Source: Kappaphycus alvarezii
Lineage: Eukaryota > Rhodophyta > Florideophyceae > Gigartinales > Solieriaceae
Assembly (NCBI GenBank): GCA_002205965.3
Contig: NADL03000624.1
Span: forward strand, 496,001 to 560,000
DNA: 64,000 nt
Direction: 5' to 3'
In this document: piece after piece, positions 42,802 through 54,419 of the stretch
Position numbering within the stretch: position 1 is the stretch's first letter
Layout: each line of letters opens with the position of its first letter
Notes under the pieces: generated by a model
Seen by the model: only the letters and a program-made list of their open reading frames with translations
Told to the model about the DNA's origin: nothing
Databases searched by the model: none
Program-made: the position numbers and the translations under genes

Positions 42802-43985
42802 ATGGATAAGGTGAAGAACGCAGATACACACAACCGGAAAGTGCAGGGGGCACACCGCCAAAGCGATAGCTCGAGGGTGATGCGTGGCGCCGGTGCGGTT
42901 CGCTGGGGTGAGGGCTGGCCGAGAAAGAATAGGCCAGTGAATGCGGGCATATGCCGAAATGGACAAATTGTGAAACAAGCCCCTTTGAGGGAGTTGAAAG
43001 CGTCAGCAGATGTTGACTTCGTGGGAGCCATTCCTAGCAAACAGTCTAACCAAGATGTAAGCAGAAATACGATTCATGTTTATGAAAGAATGAAGAAAGA
43101 TGAAGCAAAGGACGGGGGTGATTATGATGATGAGTAGGTGATTTGCGCTGTGTGTTGCGGTGATGAGAACCGGAGAGGGAGATTCGTTCTACACCATGGA
43201 CGGTGGTATGGCACAGCGGCTTCGCCGAGGGATGTATCAGGGTACTACCAGATCGACCCTCACAGCATGACAATGCAGAGTTTTTGTACTCTAGAGGTGG
43301 GTTTTCTCACTGCCAATGTAGGAGTCGCACGGAGTCTTGGATCAACAATTCCCTGCAGGTTTTCCGGTGATGATGGACGTACTGTAGACCAGTCCAAATG
43401 GTTGATAGAAGGAATCATGCAGTCCTGCGCACAAAATACCGGTAGGCTGTAGTAACATCTGGTCCGGGGGCCCGTGAGTATAACTGCATATTGGAGAAGT
43501 ACGAACTTAAGTCATCAGAAGGTCCAATAGCTCGCAGTAATGAGCTTGATTGTTCCTTGGCGTGCATCGTGAATGGGATCCGTTTTCTAAGAGGTGTTGA
43601 TCACGCAAAGGTTACACTTGAGAAAATGCTGAAAACAGATGTTCACAATGGAAGTCTTAAGCACTTGAATCGTATTGTAAGCCGCTTGCAACTCCATCTG
43701 GGGTTGCGCAGGCCTCGCGATCGGGCTTTCATCCACAAAAGCGGGAAGATTGCCGCATTCGACCATGTCCTGAGTTACTAGGAAGGTACATGGTTGCTAG
43801 GGTTGTACTCAGATGTCGGTATTAAGTTGGGCCACGTGATCTCATTAGATGCCAAGAGGGGTGTCATCTTGGATCCTGCAGAGAACCACGCAATCAAAGC
43901 TACTGTCTAGAGCATCCTCGCATGTGCTGGACCAGGTGTTGCGAATCTTCAGCTTGCTGAAGTACTTGATCTGTACAAGCGCTAG
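42802..43985 (+). pseudogene. Antisense gene remnant inside copia 2, related to the 37-38.6 kb gene
   Basis: One frame runs from 42802 to 43452 with a single TAG at 43135. It holds RGRFVLHHGRWYGT and VSGYYQIDPHSMTMQ (the R-W ... Y-x-x-x-D-P pattern also in the 37.4 kb gene). After a frame change, 43491-43781 has NELDCSLACIVNGIRFLRG, and past a TAG come WLLGLYSDVGIKLGHVISLD and RGVILDPAENHAI. The Cys, His and Asp positions would suit a papain-fold hydrolase. Orientation is opposite to the retrotransposon, and it fills most of the space before the LTR. The family is unrecognised. Confidence 0.5.
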
Positions 43986-44051
43986 TGCTTGTAAGAGTCT
44001 CATTTTCCAATAATCCCATTATTATTCACTAGCCTGTGTTTCCTCTCAGCC

Positions 44052-45531
44052 TTATTCTGTCCATTCAATCCACTGTTCTGGATGAATATTTAATTTTTCA
44101 GTGACAATGAACGTACGTAGACCCGCTTGCGACATCCTTTTTGTGAGTCCATCGGCTACATTTGTCGAACTTTTAATGAAGCCAATAACTGAGATAATCT
44201 TATCCCTGAAACCCTCACGGGCAGCCGCTATATCTAACATCATGCGTTTTCCTGATGTTCGAGACCCTATTCAGATAATGTCGAATATAGATTTGCTATC
44301 AGTCAACAGCTAAACGGGTATAGTGCGTCCCATGAGTTTTGCTAGATCTTGCGATGATGCGATAGCGTAGTCAAACATATCGCTGAATGCTATGACCTCG
44401 CGGTACATGGCTGACCTGGTTATCCTCCTTGCTTTGTAGGATCGAAACACAAGTGGTACGACAGTATCACTTCGATCACCAAGGAAGATGATGTCCCCTA
44501 GCTGCGATGACAAATCGAGGTTGTTCCCAATGTATGAATCACTGAAGCCCACGATCTTGGGCGAGTTAGCATCCAATTTGCTCACCTTTAGCCCAATTTG
44601 GTTGTCTTTAGGGTACTTGATGGCCTTGTTTGGTATTTTAATGTAGACTGCTGGTTGTTCTGTGAACACTTCTTCCGTAACTTGCGCCAACTGAGCTGTT
44701 TCGAATGATCAATGGGGCCTTGAGTTAGCTAGCCAAGCTAGCTTCATCCGTGAAGACCGGAAACGCTTGAGGGATGCATCGATGGGTATGCATTCTAGTT
44801 TGCGTAGGTAGTGATGCTGGTCTATTATAACATCTCCATCCTTGTCTCGTGATATGGAGAATCCTGTATACTCAAAAGGGAGTGGTGACTGTCCTTTCAT
44901 GTCAAAATTGTCCTTCGTCAGTTTGTAACGCTCTCTAAAGGCAGCTTTTTGTGTCATATGTCTCCTGCATCGCACAGTCCGTACAGGGGGCGTAGGAGTT
45001 TCCGCCATTCATTTTGTTGTGGTTCGAACTCTCCCCCTGGTTTTTTGAGGTAGATGTCTCCTCCCAGAGGCTCGGAAGCCTGCAGGTATGCAGCTCGGAT
45101 ATCAGACGACCACAATTCAAACCCAAATATAGCAGCAATGGAAAGTAGAATTCGCGCGGAAGGTAGACTCAGGTTGTTACTTGAATGCACCATCATGTCC
45201 TTCCACTTGTCTTGATGACCCCCGATCACGTACCGCGCTTTATACTTGACCTGGTCGTCCAGCGTTGACTTAATCGCCAGCAAAGAGCGGACAGAAAGTA
45301 CACTAGCACCAGGGGCACATCTTCCCTGAGTACAACTTTGAATTTCCCTCGATCTAGGAGGTTACGAATCTCAGCCATTTTGGCATCTTCCATCTGATCA
45401 TTCATTGCTCTGTGATCCCTGGGTTCCAAAATCTCTGTGACCAAGACAGTTTCCTCCTTCGTCGTTTGAAAGGAAGCCATAACTTCTTCATTTGAATGGT
45501 TTGAAGGAGGCAGTAGGATCCTCTTGTACAT
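44052..45531 (-). pseudogene. Copia 2 reverse transcriptase (catalytic box deleted) and RNase H
   Basis: The RT holds YKARYVIGGHQDKWKDMMVH, LWSSDIRAAYLQASEP and LLRPLYGLCDAGD (about 44965-45235). The next recognisable piece is KAAFRERYKLTKDNFDMKGQ (about 44880-44945), which normally lies downstream of the Y-V-D-D box. The roughly 70-residue stretch carrying that box is missing. RNase H follows with IVGFSDSYIGNNLDLSSQLG, YREVIAFSDMFDYAI and STNVADGLTKRMSQ. The copy cannot reverse-transcribe itself. Confidence 0.85.
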
Positions 45532-46586
45532 GCACTAATATTTTGTCAATGTCCACAGATTGAACAGTGAAAGGGCCTAACCACTCACAGATTCTACTAT
45601 TCACCATTTTTTCACGCCATAATAACACCTTATCTCCAGGTTCATATATGCGATCACTTGCTGGAGGCACGGCATGGTGTAGAGCTCTTTTGAGTTTTAG
45701 ACATGCCATATGTTGCTCCATTTCCTGACGGGCCACCTCAGCTAGCTCTGCTCTTACGCTGACCGTGGCTCGGCTAGGGGTATTTTCAGATTTTGTATAC
45801 ACCCTTGGAAATTCCCCGTAGACCAAAGCCGACGGCACTAAACCCTCTGGTTCGAGAGTATCGTCCATGGCTTTTACGGCACATGCGAGGGCTTTTTCCT
45901 TTGCGGCGTTCGGTCTGAAGATTCGTAGTTTACGGTAAGTACTTCGAAGGGGTCCATGGTAGCGTTCAGCGAGTCCTAAGCTCGAATGCGCTTCAATGCC
46001 AGTTCGGTCAACCCGCCCGTTTGCCGCTCTTGTTAAATGAATGAACCGCTCTCCAAAGCTGGAACCTTGGTCGGTGAGAATACCATTAGGTCGTCCTGTA
46101 TAAATCGAGGACCATCCATGGATAAATGCGTTCCAAACAGAATCGGTACTAAGTTTCTCCAGAAAGCACTGCACTGAAGTGCGTCGCTTTGTCAATAATG
46201 TGTAGGACGGGGTCACTTCCAAGGTACATGATATCAATCATGACTCGCTTATTAAAACGCAAATTCTCTGTCCCCATGGTTACCCGAAATCGATACGTAG
46301 CTTGCTTAATGCGCTGACATTGATTAAAACGCCTTGTGATATCTTCTAGTATGCGACAAGTCTCTTTCAGGTCGAGCCCTCTTGATGAGATTGAACAGCT
46401 TTGAGACGTTGGGATGAAAAAAGTTGCGATGTAACTTGGCGGGCTGTGTTCTCTTGAAGTTTCTATGCGTTGGAAAACGCATCTCAGCATAAAATTGATT
46501 GCTTCATGAGCGTACAATTGGAAAGTACCAGTAATCCAAAAAAACTTCTTTTCCATCATTCCGGTGCACCATACGGCGTTTGGCAA
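45488..46586 (-). pseudogene. Copia 2 integrase
   Basis: It reads NKRVMIDIMYLGSDP (first Asp), NGILTDQGSSFGERF (second Asp) and RTGIEAHSSLGLAERYHGPL (Glu). The C-terminal region is YEPGDKVLLWREKMV and EWLGPFTVQSVDIDKILVHV. One frame change near 46200 separates the first Asp from the rest. Confidence 0.85.
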
Positions 46587-46821
46587 TTCGATTGGAGGTC
46601 AAACATAGAGTTAGCCCCTCAGAATCTATGAAATTCATACCTAACAGAGCGGTTATATCCGCCTGTACAATGTCCAGGGGGATTGTGATATGCGGTGCTC
46701 CCGGAGGTGTGTTCAGTTCGATTTGTATCTTCCCTAGGGATGGGAAGACAGTATCTGCAAATCTGAGTTGATTTTGTGATTTGAGTATCTTACGATGATG
46801 TATTACATGTTGATTAAGGAT

Positions 46822-48881
46822 TCAATTAAGTTCTTTACGCCCAGCGACAGAGTGCGGTGCGCCAGTATCAACACAGAACCCCGTTATGCGTTGGGATCGA
46901 AGATTTTGCACCTCTTGTTGTAGATCGGCAGCACACATGTCATCCATCTCCACTACATCCTGGCTTTTCTTTCGTTTCTTTTGTTTTTTCGGCGGCGAGA
47001 ACCAGCATTTACTGCCTCTCATCTCCATATGGAAAATCCTCCGGGCCTTGCATGAATGCATTCAGCGTATGTATATACACACTTTGTTCGTTTTCTTCCA
47101 CCGCCTCAGCATGTCCGGTTGTAACCGGAAATTCATTATCAGAATCAGAATCTTCTGAATCTTTAGTCACTATGGACATCAATGAGTGAGCTGCCTCCGC
47201 CCCGGAGCCAATCGATTAATAGGTTGGGTTTCCATCTGGCTGCTCCATACCCTCCTCATGCTCACTGATGAGATCTGCGATAATTTGTATAGGTGAGATG
47301 CCTTGTAGGAGCTGACTCTGTGTGTGATGAAGCACAGCATCAGTTTGACACTTATGCGTCTTGCTTCATAGCTCTCCACAACTTACACACTCCCTGCGAC
47401 GTCGGGCCCCCTGAAAAGACTTTGCTGAGTATTTTTTTCCCTGAGTGGGTCCTTTAGTGCCCTTGCAGCCCTTACCATCTCTCCAATGTACCTTCTTTGG
47501 CGTGCGTCCATAGCGCATGAGGTGTGTATCACAAGCCCCCGCTTCGCCCTGTATATGACCTTTGCTGGGAAACGAAGTGCCGGACAACTGGGAAAGCTGC
47601 TTTAAGTTCTGTATTGATTCGTTGCAACGCCGTTGCGAAAACATTGAACGTGTATTTTTGGGAGGTGATGTTCCAGATTGTTATCCTAGACCACTCCTGA
47701 TACTCGGCAACTGCACGGCGAAGATAATCGATCTTGTTCGCATCAGATTGGAAACATTCAGGGCAATGCGGAGCAAGCTCGTTGATATGTTCAATAATCT
47801 TATTAAGGCCTTGAGTCACATCCTGAATGTCATGCTCATGAACGTACGGTGCCTGATCATCTCGAGCGTAGCCCTTACTTGAAGTTTTCTTGCATTGCTG
47901 TTACGCTTATTTTCCATTATTTAGCACTTAGTGCGGAACGGCATGGTTGGCTATGTCCTTTCAATAAAGAAACGGCAAGCAGAACCTTCAAAGGCGTGTA
48001 TGAATAAGTCGCTCCTTTGGCGTTCTGACAGGGAGTATTGGCGAGAACAGATGTCACAGAGCTTGATTGTCTCCTTAATATCTTGCTTAATGTCGCCATT
48101 GAACTTTGAGTCCCTCATCATTTGCATCGCACATTTAGCCTTTTTAGGGTCATCAAACCTATAACTGGACTGAGCTTTATCCATCGAAGTCAGCGATTCT
48201 GGGTTTTGATGGTTAACAGGCGTAAATGACTCCGGTAAAGAGGGGATCTGAGTTGGCACAGATGGATCTCCAGCAATATTGTTACTTGCTCCGGCCATTT
48301 TTTGGGCGTTACACTCAATTTCAGCTTCCGGTTGCGCAAATACGGTAGGTTTATTGTTGTTTTGTGTATTGCGTGACCGTTGGGGACCAATTGACGATAC
48401 TTGTTGATTTCTTGCGCCTGGGGTTGCAGGTGACATGTTTAAACGTAGTCCCTGGGTAGCACCAAAACGATTTTCACCATGCGTGTTGACACCAGATACA
48501 ATTGGGTTTGGTGATCCTCTTCAATGCTTGAAGGTTTGTATAACTGAGATATAAAAGGATCGTTCAACCTCAATAGTATAGCATAACCATATATGTGGAT
48601 TTATTATACGGTCCGTGCGGTCCACTTGCGCGAGATTAAGAGCATTTCTGTAGTCTTCCGGTACATCGGCACCACCAAAGAGATCAACAAATCTCGTAGA
48701 GTGTAGACAGTGCAAATAGGGGTCTGCTAAAGAAACTCTCAGTAAATATCCCATGTGGGGATGCAAACATATTGCTAACCAGACTTTTTACATCCTTGGG
48801 ATCCAATAAGGTGAAAGACAATGTGACGTATTCCGTAGATGACCCAGCAGTAGCGTCTGAATCCATTAAGATAGAAAACAC
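46822..48881 (-). pseudogene. Copia 2 gag and protease
   Basis: Gag pieces run from MDSDATAGSSTEYVTLSF (about 48860) through FVDLFGGADVPEDYRNALNL, then the ORF at 47951-48436 (CDICSRQYSLSERQRSDLFI) and 47529-47819 (INELAPHCPECFQSDANKID), to a partial zinc knuckle ECVSCGEL. The protease at about 46850-46880 reads GFCVDTGAPHSVAG. Frames change at least four times. Confidence 0.7.
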
Positions 48882-49025
48882 TGTTCGTGCAATATGCAGT
48901 GGTGCTAGCGAAGTCTCATCGGTAAATGACGTGTTTCAATTTTCGTTTTCAGCCGATCTGCATTTGCCTTGAACTGGTTCCTAGACAACGGCATAGTGAA
49001 TATTTAGTAAGCTTCAGATCCGGAT

Positions 49026-49347
49026 TGTCGTAAGACTTACCAATATTCACAAGGGAGCTACCACGCACAATCTCGGTAGTGGTTGTTGAGTGTAAGGTAA
49101 AATGGGTGGAATCTTTATTGGGAGGAGAAGGCGCCCAGAGCGAAGACCATGCGGCTAGCACTACGATAATGTCGCTATGCAAATCCTTTTTCCTTCGTCC
49201 CTTTCCTCCCGCTGGACAAGGCGGGGCAGTCGGCGTGTTAAAGCCATAACTTTTTCTCGGGTGCTGACAGAGCGAGCACTGTCAGCACCCTTATACACGA
49301 CTAAAACATGTTCGCCAATATGGCACCACACCATTATTACACTGACA
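49026..49347 (-). repeat. 5' LTR of copia 2 (322 bp)
   Basis: It has the same ends as 42275-42598. The adjacent internal sequence (element sense ATCCGGATCTGAAGC) shares TCCGGA with the corresponding position in copia 3 and may be the primer-binding region. Confidence 0.9.
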
Positions 49348-49352
49348 AAGCG

Positions 49353-50619
49353 GGACGAAAAAATTTAAATTACTCGCCGATAATATAAAAGGGTTTCTTA
49401 GGGTCAAAGTTGAAAGGTAGCTTCCCTTGGCATGGGGTTGAAATCGGAGAAAAGCACCGCGGGGCCCGCTTTCCTTGCCTTCAGCGCAGTTGCCAACACG
49501 CTTGCCACCGGAATCTTGCCGGCACCCATCACGGATCTTGCGACGTGCAATAATGCCGTTCGAGCCCACCGAGTATGGTCGATCTACTGCCTGCCAGCAA
49601 GATTCCTCCTCTTTAGTGTATTTCGCTCAAGCAAAAAACCCTCCGCAAAAGACACTAACTCCAGTCCATGCCGCAGTGCAAGAAGAGATCCCGCTCGGCG
49701 ACCAACGGAGGAAAGTATTCCGGTCTTCCATTGGCCTTTCCGGCGCAAAGGAATGGGTCTTTTGTGCTCCGTGTCCCGGCCTCAAGACCAATACTGACTC
49801 CTTTGAATTCTTTTTGTGGCTGCATTACTACCTTCAAGTGACGCTTTTCGCCCCGGACACTCCATGCCCACGACGAAAAAGGTCCTCGACTGCTACGGGG
49901 ATCATTTCATGCCCTGCCTGCATGGCGGGCACCTAACCCGACTACACGACCGTCAAGTCGTCCTCCTCGCCCAAAACCTACAGAAATCAGCCCGCCCCCC
50001 TCCCATCGAGCAGAGTCATGGGCTTCATCGCGCAAGGCCGGATATCCAGGCCATGGGTATGTTGCAACTCGCGGGACAACGCTCGCTTGCACGTTCCGGA
50101 CGATGATGGGCACAATGGTTCTGACTCCCGTTATTGGGACCTCAAGCCTGGGCTTTACTCAGAAAGCTGTTTTTAAGCTTTCTCTTTCATTGCTCACGTC
50201 CTTTCGACGATCCAATTAAAGGTTTGCACTGATCTGACACTAATTCCAATTATCCGCCCTTTGATCTAGTTGTACGTCACTGCCAAGAAGCTGTACGTCA
50301 CAGCAGGTTGCAATAGAGAAACGAACTTTTTTGACGTCACGATCGTCAGCCCTCTTGCGACTTCTAATAGGAGAGAGCGTGCTTTCAATCCACTCACCTC
50401 CCTCAATGCAGCAATCTCCGTCAAGCATAGAAGGTATGGACCCCTACACGCGACTTCTGCTAGAGGAAGGCTTATGCCTATCCCAATGTCCACTCTTGGA
50501 GGCTTACACTCAGACGCGTATGCAGAGCTAACCGATTTCGCGCGGAACGTGGCCGTCCGATCGATGAAGACCTATGGAAGGGTTAGAGCGGAGCCTACCC
50601 AAAGACACACTGCTATAGC
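49353..50619 (+). pseudogene. Endonuclease-type retroelement protein, C-terminal part (lineage 3), split by copia 3
   Basis: Segments KTLTPVHAAVQEEIPLGDQR and SIGLSGAKEWVFCAPCPGLK (49620-49800) lead into a Cys/His region (DCYGDHFMPCLHGGHLTRLH, about 49890-49950). RARPDIQAMG (about 50030-50060, comparable to R-P-A-D-I of family B) follows. The closing part is GGLHSDAYAELTDFARNVAV and TQRHTAIAV (50490-50620). The ORF runs up to the left LTR of copia 3 and stays open across the empty site into 56621-56665. At least three frame changes lie upstream. The RT portion is missing; copia 2 abuts the left side. Confidence 0.6.
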
Positions 50620-50938
50620 TGTGATAATACTGGGGTAATGAGCACCGACGACCGGTGCGTGCAAGCAAATCCCGACGACCGGGATAAATTCTGCTGCTTT
50701 GGCTTCCTGTTTTTGTTCTTTCTTTTTTTCTCTGCCCCTCCGCTCCCCACGGAGACTGGCAAAACACTTTACTCCTTTATATTTTCGCAGCCTGAGTAGG
50801 TTGCGCAATCGTATTCATCAATATGATAAAAATATTACTAAAAAAGTAGAAACAGTAAAATGACATCGCGAAAGTGCAACGTGTGCGGTATCACGACACC
50901 AAAGCATCATAGAAGTAATCATATTACACGTGTTCACA
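50620..50938 (-). repeat. 3' LTR of copia 3 (319 bp)
   Basis: It carries the duplicated word CGACGACCGG near its left end. A purine tract GGCGGGAG (element sense) adjoins it at 50939-50946. Confidence 0.94.
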
Positions 50939-50941
50939 CTC

Positions 50942-52529
50942 CCGCCACTCTAAATACGAGCGATTTCATCACGTATTATCCATTGAATAACTGGTGTCTG
51001 ATCCAACCCGTTCACAAGTAAAGAATCGAACGACTTATTAGAGGATCGTTTTGTAAACGCATCCGCTATGTTGTGTTTTCCGCTAATTAGTCCCACTTCA
51101 TTGATTTCAAACTTATTATATGCTTCACGAGCAGCGGCAATATCAATCATCAATCTCTTCTCGGTTGTGACGGATGATTTTGTTATCACATCAAATAATT
51201 GCTTTGAGTCTGTTAACATACGAAGGGGAATCTTTCTTCCATAGATACGTTCCAAATCGTGACGCAGCATAAATGCAGAGTCAAATCCTTCCGTAAAAGC
51301 GTAAACCTCTCCACCTAGGATAGATCGAACGACGCGTTTGGATTTCCTGCTAACATAATCTAATATATGGCATCTGTTATCACTATCGCAGAGCAGAATG
51401 ATATATCCAATTTGTGATGTCAGGTCAGCATTTGTCCCAAATTATGCATCTGTGTAGACGCGTAGGTGCAGGGATTGTTCTTCCATAGGTCGATAATAAA
51501 GTACACGATCTGATTTCTTCAGTTTTCGTATCGCCTCATTCAGGAGTTGGACTGCTTCCATGCCAAATTGTTCTTCTGTAACTTGTGCTGTTTTGTTAAA
51601 AATCTACATGATATCCGGACGATAATGACTTGCCCATGAAGCGGCTGCTCTTACACTCCTAAAGTCTTGAAACGAGGCATCATCCGCCAAGAGAGACAAA
51701 CGGCCAATGTATACCCGTTGATCTATACTCATAGACCCATCACTGCCTCGACAGATATGCATTCCAAAGAAATTCATATCATTCCACTCACGAGGCTTTG
51801 ACTCGAAATCGATATTCACTTGCTCTGTTAAGGCTTCGAAATTTGTATTACCCGCTCCCAAGGAGTCGTCGACATACATACCAAATACTCCTGAAGCTCC
51901 GTTTCCCCGGTGTTTTGTAGGACATAAACTGACGGGTCACCTGTGAGAGATGTGAGCCCAAGTTTTTCTTTCATATAACGATGGATGGTGTTCATCCAAT
52001 AATCACCACTGTCACAAAGCCCGTACAAAGGGCGACGGAGCCGGAAAAGCTGATTTTGTTGAAGGTTAAAGTACGGTAGATCCTCCGGACGTGGTCGTAA
52101 GAATATCTCCCGTTTCATCAGTTTGCTTCTCTGGAGATATGCTTGGGTGATATCATTACTAAAGACTCGATACCCCTTAACTGCAGCAAAAGATATTATC
52201 ATCCGAGTGGATTTCTGCTGCATTATTGGCATGTTGTGGACAAGAATATCTTTCTCGTTATCCCTGTGTCCCTGAATGATAAATCTGGCTTTTGGGCTTT
52301 CTTTTGGCGTTCAAACGTTTTTCAACGAAAGAACGAATCTCCCTCCTAACACTTTGGCGTTTTGCGGTATGTCCTCACTGCTCACAGTCTCAAAAGTCCC
52401 GCGGCTGAGCAGACCCAAAGCCTCCTGTTGTTTCGCACTCTCGAATTCTATGCTTTGGACCTTTGGATCGTTCTGCCTCAGTACTTCGGTAATAAAGGTC
52501 TCATTGGTGGTGAACTCTGTTATATCCAA
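50942..52529 (-). pseudogene. Copia 3 reverse transcriptase and RNase H
   Basis: One frame covers EALGLLSRGTFETVSSEDIP, then a TGA (52311), then KARFIIQGHRDNEKDILVHN, FSNDITQAYLQRSKLMKREI and LRRPLYGLCDSGDYW. A frameshift precedes MYVDDSLGAGNTNFEAL (catalytic Y-V-D-D, about 51870). RNase H includes MLTDSKQLFDVITKSSVTTE and GKHNIADAFTKRSSN. The RNase H stop lies only about 10 bp from the 3' LTR, so there is no cargo space as in copia 2. Confidence 0.9.
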
Positions 52530-54010
52530 TGGTTCCGCTGCTGTCGTGTTTTCATCATCGCCCTCAGCTCACGAATTACATCGTCAACAACTTGAAGGGG
52601 GTTTTCGTTGGATATAGGTTGGCTGGGTCCGGCATCATGCTTGTATTGCTTGACCCTGTCGGCCGAGAACTGAACAGGCCTTCCTCTGACATCCAGCTTT
52701 AAGATCTTTCCAGATACATCCAGCACTTTGTAAGGACCTTCCCAAAGATCAGAGTTGTCACGATATACTAGAACGTCATAAACAATTCGAATGTGAGCCA
52801 TTGTAGCAGCTGGGAGTTTGTTCCTGAGGACCCTAGAGATTTCATTGGTGGCAGCAATGCGAACCATCTCTTTTCGTGCTTCATCCAGGGCCGTCATTCG
52901 CTCCACTTGCGTTGGTAAGTCGGTTGGTGTTTAAGGGATCCTAGGCATGACGCCAAAAACGAGTAATGTGGGCACTAATCCGTTAGGCCCAGCGGTATCG
53001 TTGAGAGCCTTAACGGCAGTCTCCAATAACTCCCGTTTCCCCATGGTCGGATGTTCCAACTTAACCTTACGGTATATCTGCCGCAAAAAGGAATGGTACC
53101 TTTCGCCAACTCCCAATGAATTGTGGCTTTCAACTCCGGCCAATGTCAGTTTAATGCCGGCTAAGCGGCATAAACTCTTGAATAGAAGGGAGGGGAATTG
53201 CGGTCCTGCGTCTGCATGAAGCTCTATTGGATGCCCAGTGTAACGAGTGCTCCAAATACTGACGAAAGTCTTCCATATCTCCTCAGTGGTTTCACGGAAG
53301 AGAAACGCTGCGGAGTTGAACTTTGTATCTTTGTCAACCACATGCAAAGCAGTGTGACCTTCGAGCGAGAACAGGTCGCAGCTCAGAACACGGTTAAATA
53401 CAATATCATCGTTCGGTAAATAACTCGGAAGCGGCTGGGTTTCTCACTTAAACGTTGACATATATCACAAGACTCCTCAATTCTTTGCAATGTCTCAAGT
53501 GTTCCTTGCGAACAATCTCCAGGCCTAGCTCGGCGTAACACAGAGAAAAGTCGTTGTGATTCTGGGTGATAGAAATGGCGGTGCATCTTCCGCAGCTCAT
53601 CATCAGTAAACAGAATCTCGCTGGCTACATCCCAGACGATAAATAGATGACCATGTTTCCTTTTGAGTAGGATCTCCCACTCCTTACTACGAGGGACGAT
53701 CCTATTATTCGCCAGGTCAATTGAAACCTCGTAGTTATCCAGAAACTCTATCCCAACTAATAGTGGAACATTGACTTCAAAAACCTCGACCTGAAAAGAA
53801 TGAAAGGTAGTGGCATTCACAGGGATGCGTACATTAATAAACCCCATGCCCTTGTACCTCTTGTCTCCGAACTTGTAGAACCGGTGACCATCAATGTCCT
53901 TCGGAGAGAATGGAACTCTCATTGAATGACAGTAGGCCTGTGTTTGTTCGGCGCCGATGACAGACTTTTGTGCTCCGGTATCAACACACGCCCCGTGGAA
54001 GGGATGGTGC
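52520..54010 (-). pseudogene. Copia 3 protease and integrase
   Basis: The protease reads GACVDTGAQKSVIGAEQTQA (D-T-G-A, about 53960-54000), continuing in frame through VEVFEVNVPLLVGIEFLD. The integrase has ELRKMHRHFYHPESQRLFSV, CDICQRL, then after a frame change MHVVDKDTKFNSAAF (first Asp), IELHADAGPQF (second Asp) and VESHNSLGVGERYHSFLRQI (Glu). A TAA at 52931 is followed in the same frame by the C-terminal region (DVLVYRDNSDLWEGPYKVLD). Confidence 0.88.
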
Positions 54011-54419
54011 TCGCCAGGCTCACTGGCTAAAAGATGTAACTCGGACTCTTCATCACTTAGGATGGTGGCTATTGACTCTTTAGCAGTATCGTATCCATCT
54101 GCGCCTTCCTTATCTGAAGAACATAATTGTGGAGTATCAGATTCATCTTCGTAAGGTAAAGAAGAAAGGGTAGGCAGATAATCATGGGAAGTTGAGAGGT
54201 AGAGGAATGTAATATCTGGCTCTCCATGCTTGACAATAGATTTTCGAAAACCTGTTGATCGGATTGTTCGGTCTGATTATCCGGGGGTTCTGAACCTTCG
54301 GCTGACTGTTGGTCGAGCTGATAGCAAAGCTCGGCTAAAACATGATGCGTGCGGTTCTCAACATTCTAATTCTTCCGAGAGTAATACTCCAACTTGTTTG
54401 CAGCGGCGCGAGCTACATT

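Larger units (their letters stand above)
42275..49347 (-). mobile_element. Copia 2: complete-length Ty1/copia element with antisense cargo (7.07 kb)
   Basis: LTRs at 42275-42598 and 49026-49347 start TGTCG and end TGACA, and AAGCG flanks both sides (42270-42274 and 49348-49352). The minus-strand order is gag, protease, integrase, RT, RNase H; integrase before RT is diagnostic of Ty1/copia. Between RNase H (ends 44052) and the 3' LTR lie 1.45 kb holding a plus-strand gene remnant. The LTRs differ at about one position in ten by eye, so the insertion is old. Confidence 0.92.
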
